Made by a program: the position numbers and the translations under genes | Shown: in pieces, positions 34,320 to 47,420 of the stretch | How the letters are laid out: the number at the start of each line of letters is the position of its first letter | Numbering within the stretch: position 1 is the first letter of the stretch | Assembly: GCF_000283155.1 (NCBI RefSeq) | Contig: NW_004454163.1 | Location: 21,760,387-21,824,386 of the forward strand | Length of the DNA: 64,000 bases | Reading direction: 5' to 3' | From: Ceratotherium simum simum | Taxonomy: Eukaryota > Chordata > Mammalia > Perissodactyla > Rhinocerotidae | Notes under the pieces: model-generated | Seen by the model: only the letters and a program-made list of their open reading frames with translations | Told to the model about the DNA's origin: nothing | The model's database searches: none

Positions 34320-35278
34320 GGAGGAATGGCTTTATGTAGACATCCTGTGGGGCTCAGAAGCACAATCCTCCACGGCCACTAGAGCCAGGTGCTCAAGGAA
34401 GGTTCCCTTTGTGGGCTGTGTGTGCCCTCCTGTTTTAGTGGGGCCATGGCTGTGGTGTGAGAATTTGCAGGGTTGGCTCTAGGCCTGGCTGTGAATCCCA
34501 GCTGAAGCTGCTGCAGGGCACTGGTGGGCAGGGCTGGGCTGGTGCCTGGACTGGCTGGCTGTGAGATCTGGCCAAGACAAAGAGATGGGAATGGCTCTCA
34601 GCCGGGCACACTCTTTGGTGCTAGCAGATTAGAGGGAGAATTCCAAAATGGCACCCACGAGTGCTGGCACTGGCAAGGTAAAATGTGATTGCAAAAATGG
34701 CTTCAGCCCATGTCTCAGTCCCCGAGCAGAGTCCCATTCACTTCCTGCCCCTCCAGCCGATGCTCCAAGATTGGTAAGTGGGTCTCCTTCACTCATGATC
34801 CCTGCACTTTTTAAACTGTTGTTTTTGTACTGGCCTTCATGTTAAGTGGGTCTGTGTATGAGAGCTTTAAGAGTGGGTTTTCCATTCTCTACATTTTTAT
34901 ACTTTTCCTGGGCATAATCTGCATTGGTTTTCAAAGCCAGGTGTTTTGGGGGCTCATATCTCCTGTGCAGGGTCTAAAGGTTGAGGTGCCTAATGTGGAG
35001 CTCAAATCCTTTGATTCTCAGGGAAAAGATTTGTACCTTTGAGATTCCCCTCAATTGTGGATCGCTGTGGCTGAAGTGTGGCTCTTTCCTCATCGAGACC
35101 ATGTCTCTGCCTCTTCTGCACTTCTCAATGCTGTCCTTTTATCCTTTGTTGTGGGGGCTCTGTTCATCTGGTTTTCAGGTCCCTTTGAGCGGGAATTATT
35201 CCGTATTTATTTGTAGATTTGTTATGTCCATGGGAGGATGTGTGTTCTGGATCTTTCTACACCACCATCTTGAACCAG
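34320..35278 (-). other. L1 5' UTR
   Basis: GC-rich sequence upstream of ORF1, collinear with 48800-50184 of the second L1 (shared ATCCTTTGTTGTGGGGG, GTCCATGGGAGGA, CACCATCTTGAAC). The 135-codon plus-strand frame at 34981-35388 runs antisense through it and is not a gene. Internal promoter activity is typical of intact L1 5' UTRs but unlikely to be retained here. Confidence 0.75.
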
Positions 35279-35282
35279 AGGC

Positions 35283-35480
35283 TAAGGAGTCCCCAAATCT
35301 GCCATCTGCAAGCTGGAGAACCAGGAAAGCTGGTGATGTTATTCAGTTCAAGTCCAAAGGCCTAAGAATCGAGAGGCCAGTAGTGTAAATTTCAGTCTGA
35401 GTCCAAAGGCCTGAAGACTAGGAGCACCTATGTCTGAGAGCAGAAGATGGATGTCTCAGCCCAAGCAAACAGAGTCCATC
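35283..35480. repeat. old repeat with a 49-bp tandem duplication
   Basis: The unit 'GAACCAGGAAAGC-TGGTG...AAGTCCAAAGGCC' is followed by a second diverged unit; the GTCCAAAGGCCT core occurs at 35352 and again at 35401. It begins within a few bases of the L1 5' end. It resembles a known mammalian LTR-like repeat with the same internal duplication, but I cannot assign a name. Confidence 0.5.
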
Positions 35481-37489
35481 TAGATTATTAACGTACCAGA
35501 TGTGAGAATAGAAAGAAGAAGGATTAAATGTTGGAGCTTTAGTTACTTCTTCACTAACTATAAGGCCAAGGGGACATTTTATGAGTATTTTCTTGAGAAC
35601 TGAAGCTTCCAGTACCTACCACATGGTTCCCCTATGCATCATGTTCCACCCAAAGGTTTTTCACTACAGGAAACTTCATGGTCACTCTCCACATTCCCAC
35701 GTATTCTTGAACTTGGGACAGGCAGAAATTTATTTCATTGATGGATTTGTAAACAGGAACTTAGCTCAGAATGTACTGGACTTCAAAACACCCAGCTCTG
35801 CCACTCTTGTTTCTGTCTTTCAAATCCAGCTTGTCCCAAGAACACACAGACACTCAGCCTTGCTGAGCAAGGGGACTTTATTTATGTTAGAGATACCTGC
35901 AATTTTTTAGAGCTGTCTATGACTATATGGTTACGTCTGTCTAATTCAAAGAGGAACTATTACCAGCTGGAAGCCACTCTCTGCAACCAGCTTTATCATT
36001 AGTAAAGACTGACATTTTGATCTCCGTTTGCTTGTTGCTTACTTTTTAAAATTTTCCAATGGATTCTAAACTCAAAAGGAGGAGAAAGGTGGTAATTTAT
36101 TTGCCCCCCTCAATTCTTGACACACAATGCCCTGGGGAAGATAAATGAGAGAAGGCAAAAGAAAAAGAGGAGCCAAGCAAAAACTTCAGCACAGTCCAAT
36201 AGTCAGCTCTGGGGAAGGCTGCAGATAGGAGTGAAGCCAAAAAAAAATAATAAAGAAAGAATAGAATCCATGTTATTTTAAAATAGCTTATTGAAGGAAG
36301 TGATAGTAACAGGAAAATCAATAAAGCATATGATGCAGAATACAAAGCAATGAAATCTGGGGTAAAGGCAAGCACCATTGTATTCAACAGTAGGAATCAT
36401 GGGACTAATAGCAATTATGTACTTTTTATTATAAAAACAAATAAAATGTTTCCAATTGAAGCCACTGATCCCAATAACTTGCAGTGCTTGAGAATCATAA
36501 CACGCATTCAGAATCTTTTTTTTTAAAGTCAGTTCTATGCTCACAGTATATTATCAATATAAGTAAAGTGATATCTGCTAGGAAAAGAAGTCACCCCAGA
36601 ATTATAATACCAATCATGTTTTTAAAAACATGTAAGCAGTGTTTCTCAGGAGCATTTCTGAAAGAAGGATGGGCATTTTTATTGCTGGAGAGTCAAATCA
36701 GGACATTGGACAGAGCTCTCTTATTCCCCTGAGGGCTACAAAGGGAGGAACATACTTAAGAACATCATCTATTTCATCAAGGTAGGAAAATACAAGGCAA
36801 ATCTATGTGCACAGGATAAATTTTTACCCCATTCCTCCTGCACTAAACCTGTAGTCCCCAAAGACAGGGCTCTGGGAAGACAACTAAGAAAGAGCTATAA
36901 TTACATTGTCTGTTGCCAACCATTTCTGGATAAGGTTATTCTTATTTTCTTTAATGTTCTGGGAAAACTGTGAATTTCCTGGGACAGAACATTGTCCCCA
37001 TTGCCCTTTTTCCCTCCGGTCTGTCCATCCATATCTCTGAATTGGCCTGAATTTCCTGATTACACTGAACAAAATAAGCCTCCCTTTCTCTTTGGTTGTG
37101 TGGCAACAGTTTATGCTTTGCGTATCTTTCTTCAGACAAGAACAACCTTCAACATAAGCGGCATATTGTCCTGCCTTGGTTTTCCAGGTCGAAAGGTTGT
37201 ACCTTATTCAATCTGACCCCAGTGCACAACACACTGTAATGAAAGAACTCTAAACCCTTTGTCATTTATCAATGAGCAGGAATCAAGGTCTTGAGGGGGG
37301 ATTTGGTCTATAGGATGGGGGTGCCATTTTGTGGATATTATGGTGAAAGATCATGGTATCGAAGGCAACAGAGCCTGACAGCATCAAGGTGTCAGGAGGG
37401 AGTAATGAGATACCAACAGGAGGGGAAGGAGCACTCTTTGGAATTTTCTCTGCCTCTTATTTCCTCCACCTGAAATTGTTCTTTCATTT
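35481..37489. other. anonymous sequence without a supported gene
   Basis: Several open frames of 60-110 codons occur (largest 109 codons at 35581-35910). None has a recognisable domain, conserved motif or splice structure. No repeat was named. Confidence 0.5.
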
Positions 37490-38100
37490 TTTTCTTCCTA
37501 ATGGATTCTTACTCATTCTTCAAGGCCCAGCTTAAACACTATCTCTTCCTTTTTTTTTTTGAGGAAGATCAGCCTTGAACTAACATCCATGCCAATCCTA
37601 TAGATAGTTGTATGTCATAGTTGTACATCCTCCTAGTTGCTGTATGTGGGACACCGCCTCAGCATGGCCACACAAGTGGTGCATCAGTGAGTGCCTGGGA
37701 TTCGAACCCGGGCTGCCAGTAGTGGAGCGTGCACACTTAACCGCTAAGCCATGGAGCCGGCCAAACACTATCTCTTCTGTAAAGCCATCTGTGTTGTCTC
37801 TTCTTCCTCTGCTTTTGTCCCCTGCTCTCTTTGTCCCCTTTTCCTACCCCGGTAGAGGTAACACCTCCATCCTCTGGGCTGCAGTAGTCATGTGTACACA
37901 TCCCTCTGCTGACACATGCCTCACATTGAATTAAAGGATTGTGGGCACCTGTTATCCCTCCAGATTGTGAGACCCTTGAAGGTAGAAATCATGCCTTCCT
38001 TTTCTTTGCATTCTTAGAGATTATTAGCAACCCAGTACATATGCAATACAGGTAGGGCCCGAATGAGCTGGTGAATGCATGAATGAATGACTGAATGAAT
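37490..38100 (+). repeat. L2 LINE 3' end, split by an ERE
   Basis: L2 in sense order: CTCATTCTTCAAGGCCCAGCTTAAACACTATCTCTTC, interrupted by the ERE at 37549-37762, resuming with CTTCTGTAAAGCCATCTGTG, CCTCCAGATTGTGAGACCCTTGAAGGTAG, and ending in a GAATGAATGA tail near 38100. Confidence 0.85.
37549..37762 (-). mobile_element. ERE SINE with perfect 15-bp target duplication
   Basis: An antisense ERE: poly-T, GAGGAAGATCAGCCTTGAACTAACATCCATGCCAATCC, CAGCATGGCCACACAAGTGG, a good antisense B box GGGATTCGAACCC, CTTAACCGCTAAGCC and GAGCCGGCC. The duplication AAACACTATCTCTTC is perfect at 37534-37548 and 37763-37777 and lies in an L2, so the SINE is younger than that L2. The 108-codon frame at 37608-37934 overlaps it and is not a gene. 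Confidence 0.96.
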
Positions 38101-41100
38101 GATACTTTGCCTTGGGTCTCCTGTCAAACACTGCTATCTAATTAAATGGTGTAGCAAGTAATTCCGCTGAATGATTTCTGGAACACTAGCTCTGACAACT
38201 TTCTACTTGCCTAAACCACAATCTTAGGAATCATCTTGTTCCTCTCTCCTACCCCATCTCTGCCTGTTGATCCCATGCCCTCTTCCCTTATATCAGTGTT
38301 TTCCATAGCGACTACTCCATTCTTTTGGTATTCTACCTGGCAGCATGACTAGGGTTGTCCACAGCTCATTCCAGCCCCCTCCCACCACCACTATTCAAGC
38401 CGTTTCACACCTAGAGTAAAATGGAAGTGTTTAGAAAGATAACTTTAGAATGCACTTGCTGTGAAAGGCACATGATATATGACAATAAGTTAAAATTATC
38501 TGAGATGTTAGGGATTTTAATATAATAAATTGGAAAGAGATGTGCATGCAGGCCCCTTATTGTTCAAGATAACAGCAGAAACTCAAAAGCTGACTCCCTC
38601 GTGTAACTGAGAAGAACGTTTTACAAGATTAAAACATTCTAAGCACTGTCAGCTCTGACAATGCATTAAACAATTTCCCACAAGGGGTGGAAATAAAACC
38701 AGATCTAATAACAAGGACCCATACGTGGCTGCACGATGAAAAGACAAAAGACACAACCATTGCAGAAAGGATGGCCCTGACACGCAGGGTGCCAGGCGAT
38801 TCACAAAATCCTGCATGGGTGTAAGTTTCCGCTTGACACTTTAATAACACAAATATCTCATTTTAACTGGTTTTAGCTTATGTTTCCCCTGGCCTTTCTG
38901 TTTCTATTTCTTACTGGAAGCATAACCTATTATCAACTCTTGATACTATGTGATGGTTTTAACTTGAGCTCCTCAAGCTGAGTCCTGGGAACTGGTGAAT
39001 AAGACATTTCTCTTCATATTCTACTGTGAAAACATTCTTAGTATTTCTCTTGTTTCCTGTGCCTTAGAGAGCTCAATACGGTGCTGAATTTCAGTAGATA
39101 CAAATGTACTTGCAAACTTGGCATGGCTTAATCCTGATATTTCCTGCAAGGGGAAAATGGAGGTTGTTTTTGCAGTGCAGAATTCTCTAGAAGAGTTTGA
39201 CTTCTAACACCTATGATGGGTAATCTAATTGGGTTTAGAAGATTGTATGGAACTCATTTGGGAAGAATAAAAGGAGCACAGAGGCCTAAAGGCAGCTGCC
39301 TTTACTTACATATAACAGTTTATTTCAAAAGCATCTCCTGAGACTGCATCAATGTTTTTGACATATAGATGAAAACAATATAAATCCCTAATTTGGTACA
39401 TTCTAAATAAGTTTTCCGAACAAGAAATTCAATGGTTTCATGCTTTCTTCCACATTCAACAAGTCTAGTTTAGTATCTTCTCTCTTCATCTTTGGTAATC
39501 CTCCTTGCTAATGTATCTGGTCTTTTTAATATCAATTGATATTTTTCAAGAAATAGAGGACATCTGATAATTATCAGGAACCAAATGGTGGGTTGGATAA
39601 CTGTGATGTCCACACCTCTGATAATTTTACCTTCAGCTACTCACAAAGAAATCGCCAAATGTCAAAGCCTAGAAGAAGGAATGAGAACTTTCTTCAGTCT
39701 ATCTTCTATAATAAATAAATCTTATGGAATTCACTGAGAGAACACTTGAATACACCATTGGAAAGTGAAGAATTTGAACAGTGTAGAGTAGATGACAAAA
39801 GAGCATCTTTTTAAATTTATTGGATTAACCTAATTTAGTGCAGTATTGATAGCCCTCTACTGAGCAACAATTAAAGTAGCAAATTATTGTTGTATTCTAA
39901 GGAATTATTCTAAAAGGCATACATATGGAAAGTCTGAGTGTGAATATGCATACATGATACTTGGAGAGAATGCCAAAATTTGAGCTTTCTTCTTGAAGTT
40001 TCTCTATTAACAACACTCATCAAAATGTTACCTTTGTTCAAAGCAATAGGAACTGTGATTTCAGAAGACATCTCACCTGGTACATTACATATATAACCAG
40101 GAGAAAGACAAATATACTACTACTCCCTCAGTAACAGGGCATCTCCTTTTTACCATTCCAGCTGGAGGGTACAGCTGGAGTCCAGAGGAAGATTTGCTAT
40201 TGCTGAATCTTTAATAGTATTACCAGCTTCTGAGCCACCTGGAGCTGGGGCTGGGAAGCACAGCGCCCACTTGTGGGTATGCTTGATTTGACCCTGCTCT
40301 GAGTGGGTGAATTTAATCAACAGCCTTCCCCTTCTCCCCAAACACAGCAACCCACTAAACTAAGGAGGGTGTGGGAAGGGACAGGAGTCTATATATACAC
40401 AAATCATTTGTAAAAGCTCGAATTTTCTAAAATTGTGGGAAATGTTTATTATTTTCAGTCTTACCAAAAAACATCAGAGTCTGCATTTGTTAACTAGTTT
40501 ATATAATTAGGCAAGAAATCATAGAGGAGTGCAGGAGACTTGTATTTTAAATAACTTCACATCCCTGACCCATAGCGGGTAATACCATGAATCAAGCCAA
40601 AGAATGAGAGCTGTCTTATAACACCCTCACCCCAAAACCAGGAGATGTGAATCGGGAGCCACAGCCCCAGAGGCATCCTACCGCTGCCACTGCTGATAAA
40701 TTCAGATGTCACACCAAGAAAGATCACTTCCGAAAGTGACAACAAAGACCTCGGTGGCACATACTTGCAGAGATTGGTAAGGGCCAGGTGTTCACAGCCT
40801 ATCTTCTCCTCCATAAACAATGCGGGATGTTTTATGCTAGCAGTAGAGTAATGACGCTAAGAGACTGAATGATTAAATGCCAGTCTGCCAGCCAGAGTGC
40901 ATTTGTTTTCTGCTTGAAAAAGCCACTTTCATTTTGTGTGACAGCTTTCTTAACTGCAACATAGCTCAGAAAATGACAGAGAGCGAATGAGAATAAGTGA
41001 TTGTAAACTGGCAAACAACTATTTGCTACTATTTGAACTACCATTAAACTGTTCATTCAGTTTCTAGTCAGAAGCCATCACTCATCTGTGGAACCAGAAG

Positions 41101-41524
41101 GTAAGCATTATTTATTTGGTGGCATTACAATGCCATCTAATCTTGGGGAAAATCTTTTAGACAAAAATCAGAATATCCAAAAATTGCCTTGACATTTAGT
41201 GGCAAAACACAGGGCTTAGCCATGGCGTCTTACTTCTCCGTATTCTTTCTCTCATTGTTATTGCTGAAATGCTTGAATTCCATTCTCATTCCAATGTCAC
41301 ACTCTCAATAATATAATTTTTTCCTACTAGCTGTCCATCCTGGCCAGGTATTGCTAGCACTGGGCAAAATGATGTTTTATAAGATGTACGTGGACTAGAT
41401 CTGGCTTCCACTCAGTACCATTACTTTTCTTTGGAAGTATGTCCTTTCACAGCTTGCACGTTCCCTAGGACAGAGTTGCTCTGCATTGAAGAAGAACTAG
41501 GAATTACAAAAATAATGAGGTTAG
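38101..41524. other. anonymous sequence without a supported gene
   Basis: A 3.4-kb stretch in which I recognise neither genes nor repeats with confidence. Frames of 73-87 codons on the minus strand (38629-38850, 40557-40820, 40832-41056) have no recognisable product. Old unique sequence of this kind can hold regulatory elements, but I see no specific signal. Confidence 0.45.
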
Positions 41525-41695
41525 CTACTAGGTGCTCTGCATACTTTATCTTATTTAAACTTCTTAACAGTCTTAATGAGGTTGGTAGTTTGCCTCTGTT
41601 ACAAAGAAGTTGAGGCTTATGTAAGCTAAGTGATTTACCAAAGACTCAGCATTTGATCCCAGGTCTGACTGACCCTAAGCCTTCTCCAAGGAAGC
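41525..41695 (-). repeat. MIR SINE fragment
   Basis: Antisense MIR, diverged: AGGTGCTCTGCATACTTTATCTTATTTAAACTTCTTAACAGTC, GTTACAAAGAAGTTGAGGC, AAGCTAAGTGATTTACCAAAGACTCAG and GATCCCAGGTCTGACTG. Confidence 0.75.
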
Positions 41696-42849
41696 CCCTA
41701 CTGGTATGACCTATCCCACTGAAGGGAAAGAAGTTTAAACATCCAAAGGGAGTCAGTTAGTATTTACTGTGTATACAGGTGTGAATTTGAACTAATGGGG
41801 AAAATAACTTTTAGGCAAATGTTCCAGAGTTAGAGTGTCACGTAAGAGTTAATTTTTCACTTGTGAGTACTGGAAGATTATGTCCTTAGTCTAAGGATAT
41901 TGACCACATTAAAAGCATCTTTTAGAATATCCTCTCAAGCCTCTTTCAGATCTGGAGTCACAGGTTTTTTGTTTTGTTTGTTTGTTTGCTTGCTTGCTTG
42001 TTTGTTTGCTTGTTTTTAATGTTAACTATTTTCCCTCAGCTTTTTATCCTCTAAAAGTGTATTTAGTGTTTGATAACAAGTCAAATTAATTTGGATTCAA
42101 GTTTAGTGTTAATGAATAGATCAAGTTATTTAATATTATTTTATGTCTAATAAGAATTGATCATACGGTAAATAGGTGTGTTAGTACACCTCATAAAATG
42201 ACATGTTTTGAGTGTTTATAACACCGTCCTGATGGTTTCCTAAGGATGTTAGAGGAAAAAAAGCTTTCTGGAGGATATTTGGGTAATATGTATCAAGAGC
42301 TCTAAAATTTTCTATACATTTTTGCACAAAAATTCCACTTTTAGAAACTCACGCTAAAGAAAAAATCAAAGAGGTACACTAAGCTTTTTTTCTAGGACAC
42401 TCATCAATGCATTATTTAAAGATAAAATATAAAAATCAATATATCTAATACATGGAATTAGTCAATTAAATTACTATACAACTCTAAGATAGAATACTAA
42501 GCATTCATTTAAAACAACATTATAGAATAATATCTAATGTTTCAATTAATATTTACGGCATATTTATAGATAATTTTAAAAATATATTACAACATACTTT
42601 ATTTTTATTGCTTAAATATTATTTTATGTATATACATATGATGTACATATATATTGTATATATGCCAAATGTAACAATGATTTTTGATTTTATGTGTATG
42701 TGTGTTTTCTTCCAATTTTCCTACAATACATAGTATTAATTTTGTAATAAGAATATTTTAAAGCCTATAAAAGCACTTGATTTAGTCTGTGCTCATGCTC
42801 TAAAAATTATGGTAGGTTAATCACTTGGGTTAAATAATGGAAATTCAAC
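41696..42849. other. anonymous AT-rich sequence
   Basis: It includes a TTTG/CTTG tetranucleotide tract at 41968-42016 and an A/T-rich stretch at about 42540-42760. No gene recognised. Confidence 0.5.
41968..42016. repeat. TTTG/CTTG tetranucleotide tract
   Basis: Tandem TTTG units with three consecutive CTTG variants and one more at the end. Likely length-variable. Confidence 0.85.
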
Positions 42850-43168
42850 ATAGCCCCTTTCAAATATACAGCCTTCACAGACTGGGCGAAAATATTTACA
42901 AAAGACACGTCTGATAAAGGACTGTTATCCAAAATGTACAAAGAACTCTTAAAACTCAACAATAAGAAAATGAACAACCCGATTAAAAAATGGGCAAAAG
43001 ACCTGAACAGACACCTCACCAAAGAATATATACAGAGGGCAAGTAATCATATGAAAAGACATTCAACATCATATGTCATTAGGGAATTGTAAATTAAAAC
43101 AATGAAATACCACTACACACCTATTAGAATGGCCAAAATCTAAAACATTGACAACACCAAATGCTGAA
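42850..43168 (+). mobile_element. older plus-strand L1 fragment (end of ORF2)
   Basis: Sense translation gives the familiar L1 ORF2 C-terminal region: [49 protein letters not shown], with later frame breaks. It is truncated at both ends and stops where the minus-strand L1 begins. The 71-codon minus-strand frame at 42807-43022 is its antisense shadow. Confidence 0.9.
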
Positions 43169-43311
43169 CTTTATTTTTTTATTGAAGTATAATTGACATA
43201 CAATATTAAATTAGTTTCAATGTACAACATAATGATTCAACATTTGTACACATTGTGAAATAATCACCTCAATAAGTCTAGTTACTATCTGTCACCAAAC
43301 AAATTTACAAA

Positions 43312-43313
43312 GT

Positions 43314-43344
<31 letters not shown>

Positions 43345-43359
43345 CACGCGCGCGCGTGT
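43312..43359. repeat. (GT)n / (CG)n tract in the L1 3' UTR
   Basis: GT units followed by GCACGCGCGCGCGTGTC. The alternating purine-pyrimidine run, part of it CpG, is in the antisense L1 3' UTR. Confidence 0.9.
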
Positions 43360-43604
43360 CTGTATGTGATGGGAACTCTTAAGATTTACTTTCTTAGCAT
43401 CTTTCAAATTTGCAATACAGTATTATTGGCTTTAGTCACTATGCTGTACATTACATCCCCAGGACTTATTTATTTTATAACAGGAAGTTGGTACCTCCCT
43501 TTTGCTCATTTCACCCACCATGGGAAATCCCCTCCCCTCTAGAAACCACCAATCTGTTTTCTGTATCTATGAGTTTTGTTTTGTTTTATTTGTTCATTTG
43601 TTTT

Positions 43605-46600
43605 GATTTTTAGATTCCACCTATAAGTGAAATCATACAGTGTTTGTCATTTTCTGTCTGGCTTATTTCACTTAGTATAATACCCTCAAGGTCAATCCGT
43701 ATTGTCACAAATGGCAAGATTTCATTCATTTTTATGGCTGAGTAGTATTCCATTATGTGTAGCTTCTTTATCTATTTATCCCTTGATGGACACTTAGGTT
43801 GTTTCCATAGCTTGGCTGTTGTAAATAATGCTGCAGTGAACATAGGGGTGCATACATCTTTTCGGATTTGTTTTCATTTTCTTTGGATAAATACCCAGAA
43901 GTAGAATTGTTGGATTATATGGTAGTTCTATTTTTAATTTTTTGAGGAACTGCCATACTGTTTTCCACAGTGGCTGCACCAATTTATATTCTCACCAATA
44001 GTGCGTGAGGGTTCCCTTTCTCCACATCCTCACTAACACTTGTTATTTCTTGTCCTTTTGATAATAGCCGTTCTGACAGGAGTGATATGATATTTCATTG
44101 TGGTTTTGATTCTTATTTCTCTGATTACTAGTGATGTTGAGCATCTTTTCATTTGCCTGTTGGCCATCTGTATATCTTGTTTGGGAAAATGTCTCTTCAT
44201 ATCCTCTGCCCATTTTTTAATTGGATTGTGTGTCTTTTTGCTACTGAGTTGTATGAGTTCTTTAAATATTTTGGATATTAACCTCCTATTGAATATACAA
44301 TTTGCAAATATCTTCTCTCATTCAGTAGGATGCCTTTTCATTTTGTTGATAGTTTCCTTCACTATGCAGAAGCTTTTTAGTTTGATGTAGTCCCATTTGA
44401 TTATTTTTGTTTTTGTTGCCGTTGCCTTTGGAGCAGATCCAAATAAATATTGCCAAGAGTGATGTCAAGACAATTACTGCCTATGTTTTTTTCTAGGAGT
44501 TTTATGGTGCCAGGTCTTGATAGTCAAGTCTTTAATCCATTTTGAGTTAATTTTTGTGTGTGGTGTAAGACAGTGGTCCACTTTCGTTCTTTTACATGTG
44601 GCTGTCCAGTTTTCCCATCACCATTTATTGAAGAGAGTCTTTTTTCCTATTGTGTATTCCTGTCTGCTTTGTGGTAAATCAATTGACCATATATGTGTGG
44701 GTTTATTTCTGGGCTCTCTAATCTGTTCCATTGATCTATGTGTCTGTTTTTATGCCAAGACCAAACTGTTTTGACTACGATAGCTTTGCAATATAGTTTG
44801 AAATCAGGGAGCATGATGCCTGCAGCTTTGTTCTTCTATCTCAAGATTGCTTTGGCTATTTGGGATCTATTGTCGTTCCATACAAATTTTAGGATTGTTT
44901 GTTATAATTCCGTGAAAAATGCCACTGGCATTTTGATAGGGTTTGCATTGAAGCTAGAGATTGCTTTGGGTAATATGGACATTTTAACAAGATTAATTCT
45001 TCCAATCCATGAGCATCAAATATCTTTCCATTTATTTGTGTCTTCAACTTCTTTCATCAATGTCTTATAGTTTTCAGTGTATAGATCTTTTACCTTCTTG
45101 TTTAAACTTATTCTTAGGTATTTATTCTCTTTCATGCGATTGTAAATGGGGTTGTTTTAATTTCTCTTTCTGATAGTTTATTGTTAATACATAAAAATGC
45201 AACAGATTTTTGCATATTGATTTTTGTATGCTGCAACTTTACTAAATTCATTTATTAATTCTAACAGTTTTTTGGTGGATTCTTTAGGGTTTTCTATGTA
45301 TAAAATCATATCGTCCACAAATATTGACAGTTTTATTTCTTTCTTTCCAATTTGGATACATTTTCTTTCTTTTTCCTGCCTAATTGCCCCCGCTAAGTCT
45401 CCTAATATTATGTTGAATAAAAATGGTGAGAGTGGGCATCTTTATCTTCTTCATGATCTTAAAGGAAAAGCTTTTGACTTTTCACCATTGAGTATGATGT
45501 TAGCTGTTGGCTTGTCATATATGGCCTTTATTATTGAGGTACTTTCTATCTATATCCATTTTGTTGAGAGTTTTTATCATAAATGAATGTTGAATTTTTT
45601 CAAATGCTTTTTCTGCATATTGAGATGATCATATGATTTTTATCTTTTGTTAATGGGGTGTAGCATGTAGATTAATTTGGAGATGTTGAACCACCCTTGT
45701 ATCCCTGGAATAAATCCCACTTGATCTTGGTGTATGATCCTTTTAATATATTGTTGAATTCAGTTTGCTAATATTTTGTTGGGGACTTTTGCATCTATGT
45801 TCATCAGGGATATTGGCCTGTAATTTTCCTTTTTGTGTGGGGTCTTTGTCTGGTTCTGGTATCAGGGTAATGCTGGCCTCGTAAAATGAGTTTATGAGTG
45901 ATCCGTCCTCTTCAATTCTTTGAAAGAATTTGAGAAGGATAGGTATTAAATCTTCTTTGAAAGCTTGGTAGAATTCACCAGTGAAGACATCTGGGCCTGG
46001 ACTTTTGTTTGTCAGAGGTTTTTGATTACTGATTCAATCTCCTTGCTAGTACTTGGTCTATTTAGATTTTCTATTTCTCCATATTCGGTCTTAGAAGATA
46101 TATGTTTCTAGAGATTTATCAATTTCTTCTAGGTTGTTGAATTTGTTGGTGTATAATTGTACATAGTAGTCTCATTATCTTTTGCATTTCCTTGGTATCA
46201 ACTTTATCTTCTCCTCTTCCATTTCTGGTTTTATTTATTTGAGCCCTCTCTCTTTTTGTCTTAGTGAATCTAGCTAAAGGTTTAATTCTGTTTATCCTTT
46301 CAAAGAACCAGCTTTTAATTTCATTGATCTTTTCTATTGTCTTTTTAGTCTTTATTTCATTTATTTCTGCTCTGATCTTTATTATTTCCTTCCTCCTACT
46401 AACTTTGAGCTTTGTTTATTCTTGTCTTTCTAGTTCCTCTGGGTGTAAAATTAGATTGTTTGAGATATTTTCTTATTTCTTGGAATAGACCTGTATTGCT
46501 ATAAACTTCCCTCTTAGAATTGCTTTCCTTGCATCCTATAGATTTTAGTATGCTGTATTTCTGTTTCCATTTGTCTCAAGGTATTTTTTGATTTCTCCTT

Positions 46601-47420
46601 TGATTTCTTTGTTGATCCATTGGTTATCCAGTAGCATGTTGTTTAATCTCCACGTATTTGTGATTTTTCCAGTTTTCTTCTTGTAATTGATTTCCAGTTT
46701 CATTTTATTATGGTCAGAAAAGATGCTTGATATGACTTCAATCTTCTTAAATTTGTTGAAACTTGTGGCCTAACATATGATCTCTCGTGGGGAATGTTCC
46801 ATGTGCACTTGAGAAGAATGTGTATTCTGCTGTTTTGGGATGGAATTTTCTGTGTATTTCTGTTAAGTCCATCTGGTCTAATGTATCACTTAAAGCCAAT
46901 GTTTCCTTATTGATTTTTTGTCTGGATGATCTATGCATTGATGTGAGTAGGTTATTAAATTCTCCTACTATTATTGTGTTGCTGTCAATCTCTCCCTTTA
47001 TCATTTGCTTTATATATTTAGGTGCTCCTATATTGGGTAAATAAATGTTTATAAATGTTATATCTTCTTGCTAGATTGACCCCTTTATCATTATGTAATA
47101 CCCATCTTTGTCTTTTATTACATTCTTTGTTTTAAAGTCTATTTTGTCTGTTATGAATATAGGTACCACAGCTTTCTTTTGGTTTCCATTTGCATGAAAC
47201 ACCTTTTTTCATCTCTTCACTTTCAATCTGTGTGTCCATATATCTGAAGTGAGTCTATTGGAGGCAGTGTATAGATGAGTCTTGTTTTTTAATCCATTGT
47301 CACTCTATGTCTTTGAAGAATTTCATCCATTTACATTTAAAGTAATTATTAATTATTGATAGATATATACTTATTGCCATTTTGTAATTGTTTTCTGGCT
47401 GTTTTGTAGTTCCTCTCTGT
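43605..47420 (-). pseudogene. L1 ORF2 remnant (endonuclease and reverse transcriptase)
   Basis: On the minus strand, N to C: endonuclease (47300-46740, with VGEFNNLLTSMHRSSRQKINKE and HPKTAEYTFFSSAHGTF), linker, reverse transcriptase with Phe-Val-Asp-Asp near 45310-45322 (most L1s have Phe-Ala-Asp-Asp), and the C-terminal segment ([31 protein letters not shown] at 43982-43794), ending near 43605. It is interrupted by many stops and frameshifts and makes no working enzyme. Confidence 0.9.

Larger units (their letters stand above)
30023..35278 (-). mobile_element. minus-strand L1, about 5.3 kb, with internal deletion
   Basis: The 3' end is at left (antisense poly-A, AAGATTTAATTGACACATACC), followed by antisense ORF2, ORF1 and a GC-rich 5' UTR ending in CACCACCATCTTGAACC at about 35276. 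Alignment by eye to the 43-kb L1 shows the same order but with about 1.4 kb missing at 33720-33735. That loss removes the start of ORF2 and the end of ORF1. Both reading frames are broken, so the element is dead. Confidence 0.92.

Noticed and set aside
34981..35388. 135-codon plus-strand frame
   Set aside because: It lies antisense to an L1 5' UTR; GC-rich composition explains the absence of stops.
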